64,000 nt of DNA, taken from NCBI GenBank assembly GCA_021733645.1, contig JAHREJ010000008.1, positions 1 to 64,000 of the forward strand. The letters are read 5' to 3'. Below are positions 37,449 through 46,375 of the stretch, one piece after another (position 1 is the stretch's first letter; each line of letters starts with the position of its first letter). A model generated the notes under the pieces. That model saw nothing but the letters and a program-made list of their open reading frames with translations, searched no databases and was not told where the DNA came from. The position numbers and the translations under genes were made by a program. The DNA comes from Bacillus subtilis subsp. subtilis. GTDB taxonomy: Bacteria > Pseudomonadota > Gammaproteobacteria > Xanthomonadales > Xanthomonadaceae.

Positions 37449-40247
37449 ATGCAGAACCAGAAGTTGCCGGGCATGTTGCCGGCGAAGATGTTGTCTGTCG
37501 CCATCAGCGTGGCCCTTGCACCTGCGGCCGCATCGGCCGACGCACCCACCACGCTGGACAGGATCGAAGTCACCGGTTCGCGCATCCGTGCGGCCGATGC
37601 TGAAACGCGCCAGCCGGTCCAGGTCGTGACCCGCGATGACATTGCCCGCCAAGGCTTCACCAGCGTCGCCGATATCCTGCAGAACCTGAGCTCGGCCGGC
37701 TCACCGCCGGCGGCGCGGTCCGATGCCCTGGCCTCCGGCGAAAATGTCGGTGGCTACTACGTCGATATCCGCAATCTGGGGGCCGCGCGCACTCTGGTAC
37801 TGCTCAATGGGCGGCGCCTGGGCGCCACCACCAGTGGTCGGCAGGACCTGGGGCAGGTCCCGTTGAGCGCGGTCCAGCGGATCGAAGTGCTCAAGGACGG
37901 CGCATCGGCCATCTACGGCTCCGACGCCATCGCTGCGGTGGTCAACATCATCACCGACAACACCTTCGACGGTGCCCAGCTGAATGCCTCGCTGGGCCAG
38001 TTCAGCCAGGGCGATGGCCGCAACCAGCAGCTCTCGCTGCGGGTGGGCGCGCAGGGCGAGCGCGGCGGCGTGACCGGCGCGCTGGACTACAGCAAGGAAG
38101 ACCCGGTCTGGGCCAAGGATCGGCCGTTCAGCCGCGATGGCAATGCCGGGCCGGACTATCCCGGTTCGGGCTGGAGCGGGGTCGGCAGGAATGGCTCGCA
38201 CTGCAACCCCTGCGCCAATGGCGAAGACATCAAGCCCGGCGATGCGCGCTGGTGGACCCTCAGGGACGGTGGCGATCCGGGCAACCCCAACCACTACCGC
38301 ATCACCGATGCCCGCGACCGGGTCAACGCCAACGAGCAGATGCTGCTGCAGACCGGTATCGAGCGCCGCTCGCTGTTTGCCACCGCATGGTACCAACTCA
38401 CCGGCAACCTGCGCCTGGAGGGCGACGCGCTGTACAACCAGCGCATCACCGACCAGCAGATCGCCGGGTATCCGCTGTCCTACGACGTGCCGGCCAACAA
38501 CCCGTTCAATCCGCGCGGGGTGGACACCGAGATCAACCGCCGCCTGTGGGAGACACCCCGAACCACCCGCAGCGACCTGCAGACATTCCGCGTCAGCGGC
38601 GCACTGAAGGGCGAGTTCCAGCTCGCCGGGCGCGATGTCGAGTGGGACATCGGCGGCCTGTACAACCGCAACAACCTGTCCAAGACCGGTCATGGTGATG
38701 CCAGCAAGCTGGCCCTCAACCGTTCGCTGAGCCCGGACTGTGGCACGGCCAAGGACGCCAAGTGCACGCCGTGGAACCCCTTCCTGCCCTATGGCGTGGC
38801 CGGTCCGGGGGCGCTGTCCGACCCGGAACTGCAGAAGTTCCTGTTCCCCTACTTCACCGATACCGGCACCACCACCACCACCCTCTACAGCGCCAACCTG
38901 GCCGGTTCGCTGTTGGACCTGCCGGCCGGTGAGCTCGGTATCGCGGTGGGGTATGAACATCGGCGCGAACACGGCCGCTTCGTTCCTGATGCCTTCCGGC
39001 AGTCCAACGAAAGCACCGGCCTGGCCGCAACCACCACCGAGGGCGATTACGCCCTGGATGAGGTCTATACCGAACTGAGCGTACCGATCCTCAAAGACCT
39101 GCCGTTCGCCCGCGAGCTCACCCTGAGCATGGCCGGCCGCTATTCGAACTACAGCAACTTCGGCAACACGCTCAACAGCAAGTTCGGCCTGAGCTGGCGC
39201 CCTGTGGCGCAGTTGCTGGTCCGTGGCACGGTGGCCACCGGCTTCCGCGCCCCCACCATTTCCAACCTGTACGGTGGCGTCGGCTCAAGCTTCGAGCATT
39301 ACGTCGACCCGTGTGGCGTGGGTGCCACCAACAGCGTCAACGGCAACGCCGCCTGCAACGCGGCAGGTGTTCCGCTGGGCTACGTCCAGCTGGGGCAGAA
39401 CAGCGTGCCCTGCACCGGCTATCCATGCCAGACGCCGGATGAGTTCATCAATCAGTCCAACTTGAATCTCAAGCCGGAAACCTCAACCAGCCGCACCGTG
39501 GGCATGGTCTGGAGCCCGCAATGGGTGCAGGGCCTGGATATCTCGCTGGACTGGTACCAGTACTCGGTCAAGGACATGATCATCGCCGACAGCGTGGACC
39601 GCATCCTGCGCGACTGCTATGTGCTTGGCGATGCCAAGCGCTGCGCGGGCGTGGTGCGCGCCCCCGATGGCCATATCAGCGCGCTCACCTACGGGGTGGC
39701 CAACCTGGGCCGGATGGAAACCCAGGGCTACGACCTCGGCATCCGCTACCGTCTGCCGGAACTGGCCATCGGCCAGATCAAGCTGGATTGGCAGGCCAGC
39801 TATGTCAGCCAGTACGACGAAGAAGGCAACAATGCGAAGGGTGACAAGATCATGGTGGGCCAGGTGGGCCAGGTGGGCGACCAGAGCGTGTTCCGGGTCC
39901 GCTCCACGGTTGGGCTGGACTGGGAAAAGGGCGACTGGGGTGTCCGCTATGGCCTGCGCTATTATTCGGCGATGAAGGAGTCGTGTGTTCCCAACCGCCC
40001 CTGCACCCATCCGGACCGGTATGCCAATGGCGAGCCGGACGCCATCCGCCGGGTGGGCAGCAACACCTTCCATGATGTGCAGGTGCGTTGGCAGGCGCCT
40101 TGGGATGCCACTGTTTCGGTGGGTGCCAACAATGTGTTCAACCATCAGGGCCCCATCATGTTTACCTCCCCGGGCGGTGCGTTTCCCTACTACGCCGGTT
40201 TCGACATTGGCCGGACGGTGTACATGAAGTACCAGCAGCGCTTCTGA
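37449..40247 (+). CDS. TonB-dependent outer-membrane receptor
   Basis: A 932-residue receptor. After a signal peptide (about 1-31) the plug domain begins TTLDRIEVTGSRIRAADAE and includes ILKDGASAIYGSDAIAAVVNI-type sequence (EVLKDGASAIYGSDA). The rest is a 22-strand-type beta barrel ending in the outer-membrane signature Arg-Phe (KYQQRF). Extracellular loops carry several Cys pairs, as in Xanthomonadaceae receptors for carbohydrates or peptides. No N-terminal sigma-regulator signalling domain is present. ATG at 37449 has GGAGAG six bases upstream. Substrate unknown. Confidence 0.93.
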   Translation: MQNQKLPGMLPAKMLSVAISVALAPAAASADAPTTLDRIEVTGSRIRAADAETRQPVQVVTRDDIARQGFTSVADILQNLSSAGSPPAARSDALASGENVGGYYVDIRNLGAARTLVLLNGRRLGATTSGRQDLGQVPLSAVQRIEVLKDGASAIYGSDAIAAVVNIITDNTFDGAQLNASLGQFSQGDGRNQQLSLRVGAQGERGGVTGALDYSKEDPVWAKDRPFSRDGNAGPDYPGSGWSGVGRNGSHCNPCANGEDIKPGDARWWTLRDGGDPGNPNHYRITDARDRVNANEQMLLQTGIERRSLFATAWYQLTGNLRLEGDALYNQRITDQQIAGYPLSYDVPANNPFNPRGVDTEINRRLWETPRTTRSDLQTFRVSGALKGEFQLAGRDVEWDIGGLYNRNNLSKTGHGDASKLALNRSLSPDCGTAKDAKCTPWNPFLPYGVAGPGALSDPELQKFLFPYFTDTGTTTTTLYSANLAGSLLDLPAGELGIAVGYEHRREHGRFVPDAFRQSNESTGLAATTTEGDYALDEVYTELSVPILKDLPFARELTLSMAGRYSNYSNFGNTLNSKFGLSWRPVAQLLVRGTVATGFRAPTISNLYGGVGSSFEHYVDPCGVGATNSVNGNAACNAAGVPLGYVQLGQNSVPCTGYPCQTPDEFINQSNLNLKPETSTSRTVGMVWSPQWVQGLDISLDWYQYSVKDMIIADSVDRILRDCYVLGDAKRCAGVVRAPDGHISALTYGVANLGRMETQGYDLGIRYRLPELAIGQIKLDWQASYVSQYDEEGNNAKGDKIMVGQVGQVGDQSVFRVRSTVGLDWEKGDWGVRYGLRYYSAMKESCVPNRPCTHPDRYANGEPDAIRRVGSNTFHDVQVRWQAPWDATVSVGANNVFNHQGPIMFTSPGGAFPYYAGFDIGRTVYMKYQQRF

Positions 40248-40270
40248 TCGCGGCACGGCAGGAAACGCGC

Positions 40271-40316
40271 GGGGCCGGCAGCTGCCGGCCCCGCTTGCGT
40301 GCAGGGGCCTGCACGC
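40271..40316. terminator. Two adjacent GC hairpins after the TonB receptor
   Basis: GGGGCCGGCAG/CTGCCGGCCCC is an 11-bp perfect palindrome (40271-40292), followed by GCGTGCAG-GGGC-CTGCACGC (40297-40316). They lie between the convergent receptor and mgtC genes and probably end both transcripts, though neither has a long T-run. Confidence 0.6.
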
Positions 40317-40337
40317 CGCTTGCGTGGTCGTACCGCG

Positions 40338-40799
40338 TCAATCGTGCGGCTCGATCTTCTTCGCAATCCGGCTGAACACCGCCAGCACAATCAGGCACAG
40401 AATGCAGACCCCGATGGCGATCACGTATTCGCCGATTCCCACCGCAATGCCGATCGAAGCCGACATGATCAGCGAGCTGGCCGTCGTCAGGCCACTCACC
40501 TGGTCATCGCGGGTGCCACGCAGGATGGTGCCGGCAGCGACAAAACCCACGCATGCCACCACCGCCTCGATCAGGCGCACCGGATCGACCTGCAGCAGGT
40601 CGCGATAACGCTCCTGCTGGAAGTGTTCGGCGATGCTGTCGCCGAGCCCCACAATCAAGGCGGCCGCACCGGCAATCAGCATGTGCGTGCGCAGGCCTGC
40701 CGCATGCCTGCCCATCTCACGCTCGATGCCGATCAGCCCGCCGAACACCATTGCTGCGGCAATACGCAGCAGAATCGACAGATCCTGTTCCAGTCCCAT
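40338..40799 (-). CDS. MgtC/SapB-family membrane protein
   Basis: A 153-residue inner-membrane protein with about four to five helices. The MgtC signature is present: GGLIGIEREMGRHAAGLRTH and GFVAAGTILR. Relatives support growth at low magnesium or in hosts and can modulate the F-ATPase. It lacks the cytoplasmic C-terminal ACT-like domain of Salmonella MgtC, matching the short SapB-type form. Single gene, transcribed away from the SDR gene end. Confidence 0.88.
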   Translation of the reverse strand: MGLEQDLSILLRIAAAMVFGGLIGIEREMGRHAAGLRTHMLIAGAAALIVGLGDSIAEHFQQERYRDLLQVDPVRLIEAVVACVGFVAAGTILRGTRDDQVSGLTTASSLIMSASIGIAVGIGEYVIAIGVCILCLIVLAVFSRIAKKIEPHD

Positions 40800-40886
40800 C
40801 CGCAGTTCCTCACCTGTTCGCCACAGCCTTGCGTGGTGGTCGTGGCAATGCCGTGAAGAGGCGCGTGAGGCGGATGTGCACGGGGC

Positions 40887-41645
40887 TCAGTGCGCGAGGT
40901 AGCCGCCATCAATGGCGTAATACGTGCCGGTGGCGAAGGAAGCATCCTCGCTGGCCAGCCAGGCCACCAGCGCGGCCACTTCACCGGGCTGGCCCAGGCG
41001 CCCCAACGCATGTTTGCCTTCCAGCGCCTTCTTGACCGTGGGGTCCATCTTTTCCAGCAACGGCGTGGCAATGAAGCCCGGACCAACCGCATTGACCCGG
41101 ATGTTGTCGCTGGCGTGTTCCCAGGCCGCGGTCTGGGTCAGCCCCACCACGCCGTGCTTGGCTGCCACGCAAGCGGCAGAATGGTTGAAGCCGACCTGGC
41201 CAAGGATCGATGCCATGTTGATGATGCTGCCGCCTTTGCCGCTGCGGCGCATCGCCTGGATCTGCGCACGCTGGCACAGGAACACGCTGGTCAGGTTGAT
41301 GTCGATCACCCGCCTCCACCCATCCACCGGATAGTCGCCGCTGGTGGCCGATGGCCCACCGATGCCGGCGTTGTTGACGGCGATGTCCAGCCCGCCCAGT
41401 TCCTGCACGGTACGCTGCACCGCCGCTTCCACCGCGTTCTGGTCGGTGACGTCCACTGCGATGCCGATCGCCTTGACCCCCTTGCCACGCAGCGCCTCGG
41501 CAGTCTTCTGCACGGCCTCCTCTTTCAGGTCCCACACCGCCACCGCCGCACCGGAGGCGGCGAGCCGTTCGGCGGTGGCCAGGCCGATGCCCGATACGCC
41601 ACCGGTCACGATCGCCACCCTGCCCTTGAGCTGATAATCAATCAT
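40887..41645 (-). CDS. Short-chain dehydrogenase/reductase lacking the catalytic Tyr
   Basis: A 252-residue Rossmann-fold protein with the NAD(P) motif TGGVSGIG (14-21), NNAG (91-94) and C-terminal PGFIATPL. Ser146 and Lys163 of the catalytic triad are present, but the usual Tyr of Y-x-x-x-K is Cys159 (AACVAAKHG; codon TGC, one transition from TAC). Either it is a pseudoenzyme or binding protein, an unusual enzyme, or the base is a sequencing or strain-specific change. Divergent from the old yellow enzyme gene, so the two may share a regulator and substrate class. Confidence 0.88.
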   Translation of the reverse strand: MIDYQLKGRVAIVTGGVSGIGLATAERLAASGAAVAVWDLKEEAVQKTAEALRGKGVKAIGIAVDVTDQNAVEAAVQRTVQELGGLDIAVNNAGIGGPSATSGDYPVDGWRRVIDINLTSVFLCQRAQIQAMRRSGKGGSIINMASILGQVGFNHSAACVAAKHGVVGLTQTAAWEHASDNIRVNAVGPGFIATPLLEKMDPTVKKALEGKHALGRLGQPGEVAALVAWLASEDASFATGTYYAIDGGYLAH

Positions 41646-41855
41646 CGCGTTGTACCTCTGGTTGGAACAAGCCGGCAGGCAGCACCTGCCCATGCCCTTA
41701 CCGTACGCCCGCGCGGCGTTACAGCGCGTGCACACAGGCACCCGCAACAATGCTTCCCATCGGTGCAACGCACGCCCCCCTATGCTGGCGGTCGTACGTC
41801 CACATCTGTTCTGTCCACGCTGCCTGATCGCAGCGCCCTCCCCCAAGGTATGCAC

Positions 41856-42950
41856 ATGACTTCTTCCAGTGATGGCCCGCTGTTCACCCCAACCCGCCTG
41901 GGCGCGATCGCGGTGGCCAACCGCATTGCGATGGCACCGCTCACCCGCAACCGCGCCATCGAGGGCCGCGTGCCCAATCCGCTGGCCATCCAGTATTACG
42001 AGCAGCGCGCCAGCGCCGGGCTGCTGATTGCCGAAGCCACCCAGATCAGCCCGCTCGGCCAGGGCTATCTGGACACGCCGGGCATCTACAGCCAGGCCCA
42101 GATCGATGCCTGGAAAAAAGTGACGGCGGCGGTGCACGCACGCGGCGGCAGGATCGTGCTTCAGTTGTGGCATGTGGGCCGCATTTCGCACACCAGCCTG
42201 CTGCCCGACGGTGAAGTGCCGGTGGCCCCGAGCGCGCTTGCGGCCAAGGCCAAGACCTTCACCAGCAAGGGATTTGAAGACGTGTCGGTACCGCGTGCGC
42301 TGGAACTGTCCGAGATTCCGGCGTTGATCCAGGACTACCGCCAGGCCGCGCGCAACGCGATCACCGCCGGCTTCGACGGCGTGGAGGTGCATGCCGCCAA
42401 CGGCTACCTGATCGACCAGTTCCTGCGCGACGGCAGCAACCAGCGAACCGACGAGTACGGTGGCAGCATCGAGAACCGGACCCGCCTGCTGGATGAAGTA
42501 GTGCGTGCGATTGCCTCGGAGATCGGGCCGGAGCGCACCGGCGTGCGGCTGTCACCGGTGACCCCGGCCAACGACGCCTACGACTCGCAGCCGCAGCCGT
42601 TGTTCGAGCGGGCTGTCGAGCGCCTGGATGCGATCGGGCCACTGGCCTTCATCCATGTCATCGAAGGCGCCACCGGTGGCCCGCGTGACAACATCGCGTT
42701 TGACTACCCGGCACTGCGGGCGAAGTTCAGCGGCGCGTGGATTGCCAACAACGGGTATGACAAGGCCAGCGCCGAAGCGGCCATCGCCTCCGGCTACGCC
42801 GACGTCATCGCATTCGGCCGGCCGTTCATCGCCAATCCGGATCTGGTCGAACGGTTGCGCCTGGGCGTGGCCCTGTCCGAGCTGGATCCGGCCACGCTGT
42901 ATGGCGGCGGCTCGAAGGGGTATACCGATTACCCGAGCGTGTCGGGCTGA
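41856..42950 (+). CDS. Old yellow enzyme-family alkene reductase
   Basis: FMN-dependent NAD(P)H reductase of activated alkenes such as enones, nitroesters or quinones. The 364-residue TIM barrel has the substrate-binding pair His179/Asn182 with Tyr184 (VEVHAANGYLIDQFL), DEYGGSIENR, and the flavin-phosphate region FGRPFIANPDL. Closest in style to NemA/XenB-type enzymes. Start ATG 41856 is seven bases from AAGG; the in-frame ATG at 41850 directly abuts AAGG and is less likely. Divergent from an SDR gene. Confidence 0.93.
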   Translation: MTSSSDGPLFTPTRLGAIAVANRIAMAPLTRNRAIEGRVPNPLAIQYYEQRASAGLLIAEATQISPLGQGYLDTPGIYSQAQIDAWKKVTAAVHARGGRIVLQLWHVGRISHTSLLPDGEVPVAPSALAAKAKTFTSKGFEDVSVPRALELSEIPALIQDYRQAARNAITAGFDGVEVHAANGYLIDQFLRDGSNQRTDEYGGSIENRTRLLDEVVRAIASEIGPERTGVRLSPVTPANDAYDSQPQPLFERAVERLDAIGPLAFIHVIEGATGGPRDNIAFDYPALRAKFSGAWIANNGYDKASAEAAIASGYADVIAFGRPFIANPDLVERLRLGVALSELDPATLYGGGSKGYTDYPSVSG

Positions 42951-42960
42951 ACGACGCGCG

Positions 42961-42986
42961 CGTGGCCCGCTACACTGCGGGCCACG
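42961..42986. terminator. Hairpin after the old yellow enzyme gene
   Basis: CGTGGCCCGC-TACACT-GCGGGCCACG, a perfect 10-bp stem starting 10 nt after the stop codon. There is no T-run, so it may be a Rho-assisted terminator or RNA stabiliser. Confidence 0.55.
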
Positions 42987-43005
42987 CTGCTTAGGGAAGT
43001 GCCAA

Positions 43006-43398
43006 ATGGATGTTCCGGTCTGGACCGGCGGCTGCCTGTGCGGTGCGATCCGTTTCCACGCCCACGGCACCCCCGACAATGCGCACACCTGTGCCTGCGA
43101 TGACTGCCGCCGCCACAGCGGCAGCATGACCGTGGCGTGGGTGGAGTTTCCCGCCGGGCAGGTGCACTGGACCGGCGCAGGCGGTGCCCCTTCGCGTTAC
43201 CGTTCATCCGCCCATTCCACCCGTGCGTTCTGCCCACGGTGCGGCAGCTCGCTGGGCGCAATGGATGATGCGCCGGTGATCGCATTGCTGACCGGCGTGT
43301 TCGATGTGCCCCACCATCCCGCCCTGGCACCCACGGCACAATCCTTCGAAGACGGCCAGCCTGCCTGGCTGCAGGTCAATCTGGCACCTGCCGCGTAG
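43006..43398 (+). CDS. GFA-family zinc protein
   Basis: A 130-residue member of the GFA/CENP-V (DUF636) family. Seven cysteines fit its zinc sites: Cys10, Cys12, Cys29, Cys31, Cys34, Cys76 and Cys79 (GGCLCGAIRF, CACDDCRRHSG, FCPRCGS). Relatives include glutathione-dependent formaldehyde-activating enzymes, but most are uncharacterised. ATG at 43006 has GGGAAG upstream. It lies 55 bp after the alkene reductase, behind a hairpin, so cotranscription is partial at best. Confidence 0.9.
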   Translation: MDVPVWTGGCLCGAIRFHAHGTPDNAHTCACDDCRRHSGSMTVAWVEFPAGQVHWTGAGGAPSRYRSSAHSTRAFCPRCGSSLGAMDDAPVIALLTGVFDVPHHPALAPTAQSFEDGQPAWLQVNLAPAA

Positions 43399-43405
43399 CG
43401 CCGGC

Positions 43406-43435
43406 CCTGGGCGGCGGCATGCACAGCCGCCCAGG
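43406..43435. terminator. Hairpin between convergent GFA and ester hydrolase genes
   Basis: CCTGGGCGGC / GCCGCCCAGG, a perfect 10-bp stem with a 10-nt loop, placed between the two convergent stop codons. Confidence 0.6.
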
Positions 43436-43444
43436 CACCTGCGC

Positions 43445-45346
43445 TCAGTACACCGGCAACGAAATGAAACTGGCCTGCTGCGGGGCGTGCCAGACCTGCT
43501 GGGTCGCCTTCTGGTAATCCCCCGGCCTGGCCAGGTAGATGTTGGGCACGAAGGTCTGCGGGTTGCGGTCGTACAGCGGGAACAGGCTGGACTGCACCTG
43601 CACCATCACCCGGTGCCCAGGCTGGAACACGTGGTTGGCGGTGGGCAGGCCAAATTTGTAATCGAGCACCTGGTTGGCCGTGATCGCCTTGGGGTCGCTG
43701 AAGCTTTCACGGTAACGCCCACGGAAGATCGCCATCGACACCGCCAGCTCGTAGCCGCCCATTTCCGGCGTGGACGGAGTCTGGTCAGGGTAGACGTCGA
43801 TCAGCTTCACCACCCAATCGGCGTCGCTGCCGGTGGTGGCCGCGGCCAGGTTCACCTGCGGTGCGCCGCCGATGCGCAGTGGTGCGGTCAGCGGCTCACT
43901 GACGAAGGTCAGCACGTCCGGCCGCCCGTCCACGAAACGCTGGTCCTTGACCAGCCAGCTGGTCCACATGTCGCGGTCGGCAAAGCGTACCGGGCGCGGT
44001 ACGAACGGCACCGGCTTGGCCGGGTCGGACACGTAGGCCTCGTAGGTGGCCTCACCCGGCTGCGGTGCCTCGAAGGACAGCTTGCCGCCGGCGCGCAGGT
44101 ACAGCGGCTTGCTCTGCACGGCCGTGCGTGGCCACTGCTGCAGGCGGTCCCAGTGATTCTGCCCGGTGTTGTAGATCAGCACCGGTGGCGTATCGGCCTT
44201 GGCTGCACCCTCCACCAGATACTGGTCGAAGAACGGCTTGAGCACGTCGCGGCGGAACTGCAGTGCGGTGTCGCCGTCGAACTTCAGCGCGCCCAGGCTG
44301 CTGCCGTCGTAGTTCACCTGGCTGTGCCGCCACGGCCCCATCACCAGGTAATTGAGCGTGTTGCTGCTGTCGCGCGGCTCCATCGCCGCATAGCTGTGCA
44401 CCGCGCCCCACATGTCTTCCTGGTCCCACAGGCCCTGCAGCCACAGGGTGGGCACCTTCAAAGGGGTCTTGGCCATCTGCGCATCCAGCGCCTGCGCCTG
44501 CGCCTGCCAGAACGCATCGTAGGCGGGGTGTTCGATCAGCTTGTGCCACCACGGCAGCTGGTCCAGCCCGTTGGCACGGGCGTAATCGCCGGCCGAACCG
44601 GCACGCAGAAAGGTGGTGTAGTCGTCGTAGCCCACGCTGGGGATGGACGGGCCCTTGCCGCGCTTGGCCAGCTGGCCGGTGAAGTAACCGAAATTGACCT
44701 GGCGGAAAGCGCCGTAGTTGAGCCAGTCATCGCCCATCCAGCCGTCGATCATCGGGCTCTGCGGCGCGGCCACCTTCAAGGCCGGGTGCGGGTTGGTCAG
44801 CGCCATCACCACGGTGAAACCTTCATAGGACGAGCCGAGCATGCCAACCTTGCCGTTGCTTTCCGGCACGTGCTTGACCAGCCAGTCGATGGTGTCCCAC
44901 GCGTCGGTGGCGTGGTCGACCTTGGTGCTGTTGAGCGGCCCGCGCAACGGCCGGGTCATCACGTAATCGCCTTCGGAACCGTATTTGCCACGGATATCCT
45001 GGAAGACGCGGATGTAGCCGCCGTCCACGAAAACCTCATCGCCCTGCGGCAGGATGTCGCGCATGTGCGGCGAATCCATGCGCTTGGCGCGGTTGGCTGC
45101 GTCGTAGGGCGTGCGGGTCAGCAGGATCGGCGCGTGCCTGGCGCCCTTGGGCACCACGATCACCGTGTAGAGCCTGGTGCCGTCGCGCATCGGCACCATG
45201 ACCACGCGCTTGTCGTAGTCGAAGCCGGCAGTGGGCGTGACAAAGCCCTTGGCGGGAATGTCCGGGGTCATCGGCGAGGTCTGCGCCGACACGCCGGCAG
45301 CAACCGCGAAGCTCAACAGCACGGCAGGTACGACACGGACACGCAT
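43445..45346 (-). CDS. Alpha-amino acid ester hydrolase (CocE/NonD family)
   Basis: A 633-residue exported hydrolase closely resembling the Xanthomonas alpha-amino acid ester hydrolase that acts on cephalexin- and ampicillin-type substrates. Signal peptide about 1-21. The X-Pro dipeptidyl-peptidase fold has the nucleophile Ser173 in GSSYEG, the Asp in QGLWDQEDMWG and the His in GPWRHSQV; the carboxylate cluster region GDDWLNYG is present. A C-terminal jelly-roll follows (about 420-633). ATG at 45346 has GGGAGAGA. The natural substrate is unknown; it can hydrolyse or transfer amino-acid esters and beta-lactam side chains in this family. Confidence 0.93.
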   Translation of the reverse strand: MRVRVVPAVLLSFAVAAGVSAQTSPMTPDIPAKGFVTPTAGFDYDKRVVMVPMRDGTRLYTVIVVPKGARHAPILLTRTPYDAANRAKRMDSPHMRDILPQGDEVFVDGGYIRVFQDIRGKYGSEGDYVMTRPLRGPLNSTKVDHATDAWDTIDWLVKHVPESNGKVGMLGSSYEGFTVVMALTNPHPALKVAAPQSPMIDGWMGDDWLNYGAFRQVNFGYFTGQLAKRGKGPSIPSVGYDDYTTFLRAGSAGDYARANGLDQLPWWHKLIEHPAYDAFWQAQAQALDAQMAKTPLKVPTLWLQGLWDQEDMWGAVHSYAAMEPRDSSNTLNYLVMGPWRHSQVNYDGSSLGALKFDGDTALQFRRDVLKPFFDQYLVEGAAKADTPPVLIYNTGQNHWDRLQQWPRTAVQSKPLYLRAGGKLSFEAPQPGEATYEAYVSDPAKPVPFVPRPVRFADRDMWTSWLVKDQRFVDGRPDVLTFVSEPLTAPLRIGGAPQVNLAAATTGSDADWVVKLIDVYPDQTPSTPEMGGYELAVSMAIFRGRYRESFSDPKAITANQVLDYKFGLPTANHVFQPGHRVMVQVQSSLFPLYDRNPQTFVPNIYLARPGDYQKATQQVWHAPQQASFISLPVY

Positions 45347-45575
45347 GGGCTCTCTCCCGGCAAGTGGTGACGAACAATCTGCGCAGCCTAGCGCCGCACT
45401 GCGCGCTCGGGTAGGTGCCAAACGTCCGCATCGCACGCATTCAGCTTTGAACGGCCGCGTGATGCAAAGCCGCGCGGGGTGCAGTGGTGCGTGCCGCGCT
45501 TTGCACGCCTCCTCCCGCCGCGCAGAATGCAGGCATCGGACCGCAACCGTGGTCTGCCCCCTGGCCGGCCGTCGC

Positions 45576-45962
45576 ATGATGAAGAACCACTACACCCTGC
45601 AGGCGCTGGTGCGCTCGGAGCTGTCCTCAACGGCGGAGGAGCAGCGCATCTTTTTCCTGATGCAGGCCGTCGCCACGGCGAGCGCGGATTTCCTGCCCGT
45701 TGCCGATCTCGATGCCTTGGCCGACGTGCTGGCCGAGCACACCTGCTATATCGCGCCCCATCGGGTCACCCGCAAGGGGCGCACCGTGATCTTCAGCGGG
45801 CGCACCTACCGTGCCACTGCGGTCGAGGTGATGGCGTTCCTGCGCGGTGCCGCCCAGGCCGGTGACCTTCGCCCCCTGCTCATCGCCCCCCACTTCGACA
45901 CGCAGCCCGGGCAGGTGGTGACAGTGGATGAGGACCAGATCTGCCTTTACCGGGTGGGCTGA
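45576..45962 (+). CDS. Hypothetical protein
   Basis: A 128-residue soluble protein with alternating helical and beta patterns (RKGRTVIFSGRTYRATAVEVMAFLRG). No family recognised. ATG codons at 45576 and 45579 are adjacent and neither has a good ribosome-binding site. It converges with the small SnoaL-like gene, 23 bp apart. Coding is supported by reading-frame quality only. Confidence 0.6.
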   Translation: MMKNHYTLQALVRSELSSTAEEQRIFFLMQAVATASADFLPVADLDALADVLAEHTCYIAPHRVTRKGRTVIFSGRTYRATAVEVMAFLRGAAQAGDLRPLLIAPHFDTQPGQVVTVDEDQICLYRVG

Positions 45963-45985
45963 TGCTGGCAGGCCACCGGCCGCCA

Positions 45986-46375
45986 TCAGGCGCACGGCGT
46001 CTCCTGCAGGGCCACCCACCGCCAGCACCCGTCCTCGCGGCGCAGCAGCGCCAGCGATTCCCGCCAGCACATCGCCCCGTTGCCCCGTGCGTGGCCCTCG
46101 CGATAGCGCGCCATGACCAACGCGTCGTCCAGTGCCGTGGCGCATTCGGCGTCGATGACAATCGCCAACCCGGGCCGCGCGCCGTGGCCGCCCAGGAACA
46201 GCGCCCGCACCGCGTCGCGATCCAGGCGCTGGCCGGTGATGCCGACCATGCTGAAATCCACGGCGAAATGCGCCATCAGCGTATCCAGTTCACTGACCGG
46301 CAGGCGCGCATTGAACCAGTCTTCGATCAGCCCGTGCAGCGCATGGATCTGGTGGGAGGCAGGGGTGTCTTTCAT
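45986..46375 (-). CDS. SnoaL-like/NTF2-fold protein
   Basis: A 129-residue protein with the cone-shaped NTF2-like pattern: an N-terminal helix (LHGLIEDWFNARLP), FAVDFSMVGITGQRLDRDAVRALF, and a final beta pair RREDGCWRWVALQET. Such proteins often detoxify or bind small polyketide-like molecules. Its start overlaps the stop of the MFS pump gene (ATGA), so the two are coupled and may handle the same compound. Confidence 0.78.
   Translation of the reverse strand: MKDTPASHQIHALHGLIEDWFNARLPVSELDTLMAHFAVDFSMVGITGQRLDRDAVRALFLGGHGARPGLAIVIDAECATALDDALVMARYREGHARGNGAMCWRESLALLRREDGCWRWVALQETPCA

Noticed and set aside
39855-39881. Three tandem 9-bp units in the TonB receptor gene
   Set aside because: They encode VGQVGQVGD in frame and look like ordinary local duplication, not a mobile or phase-variable repeat.
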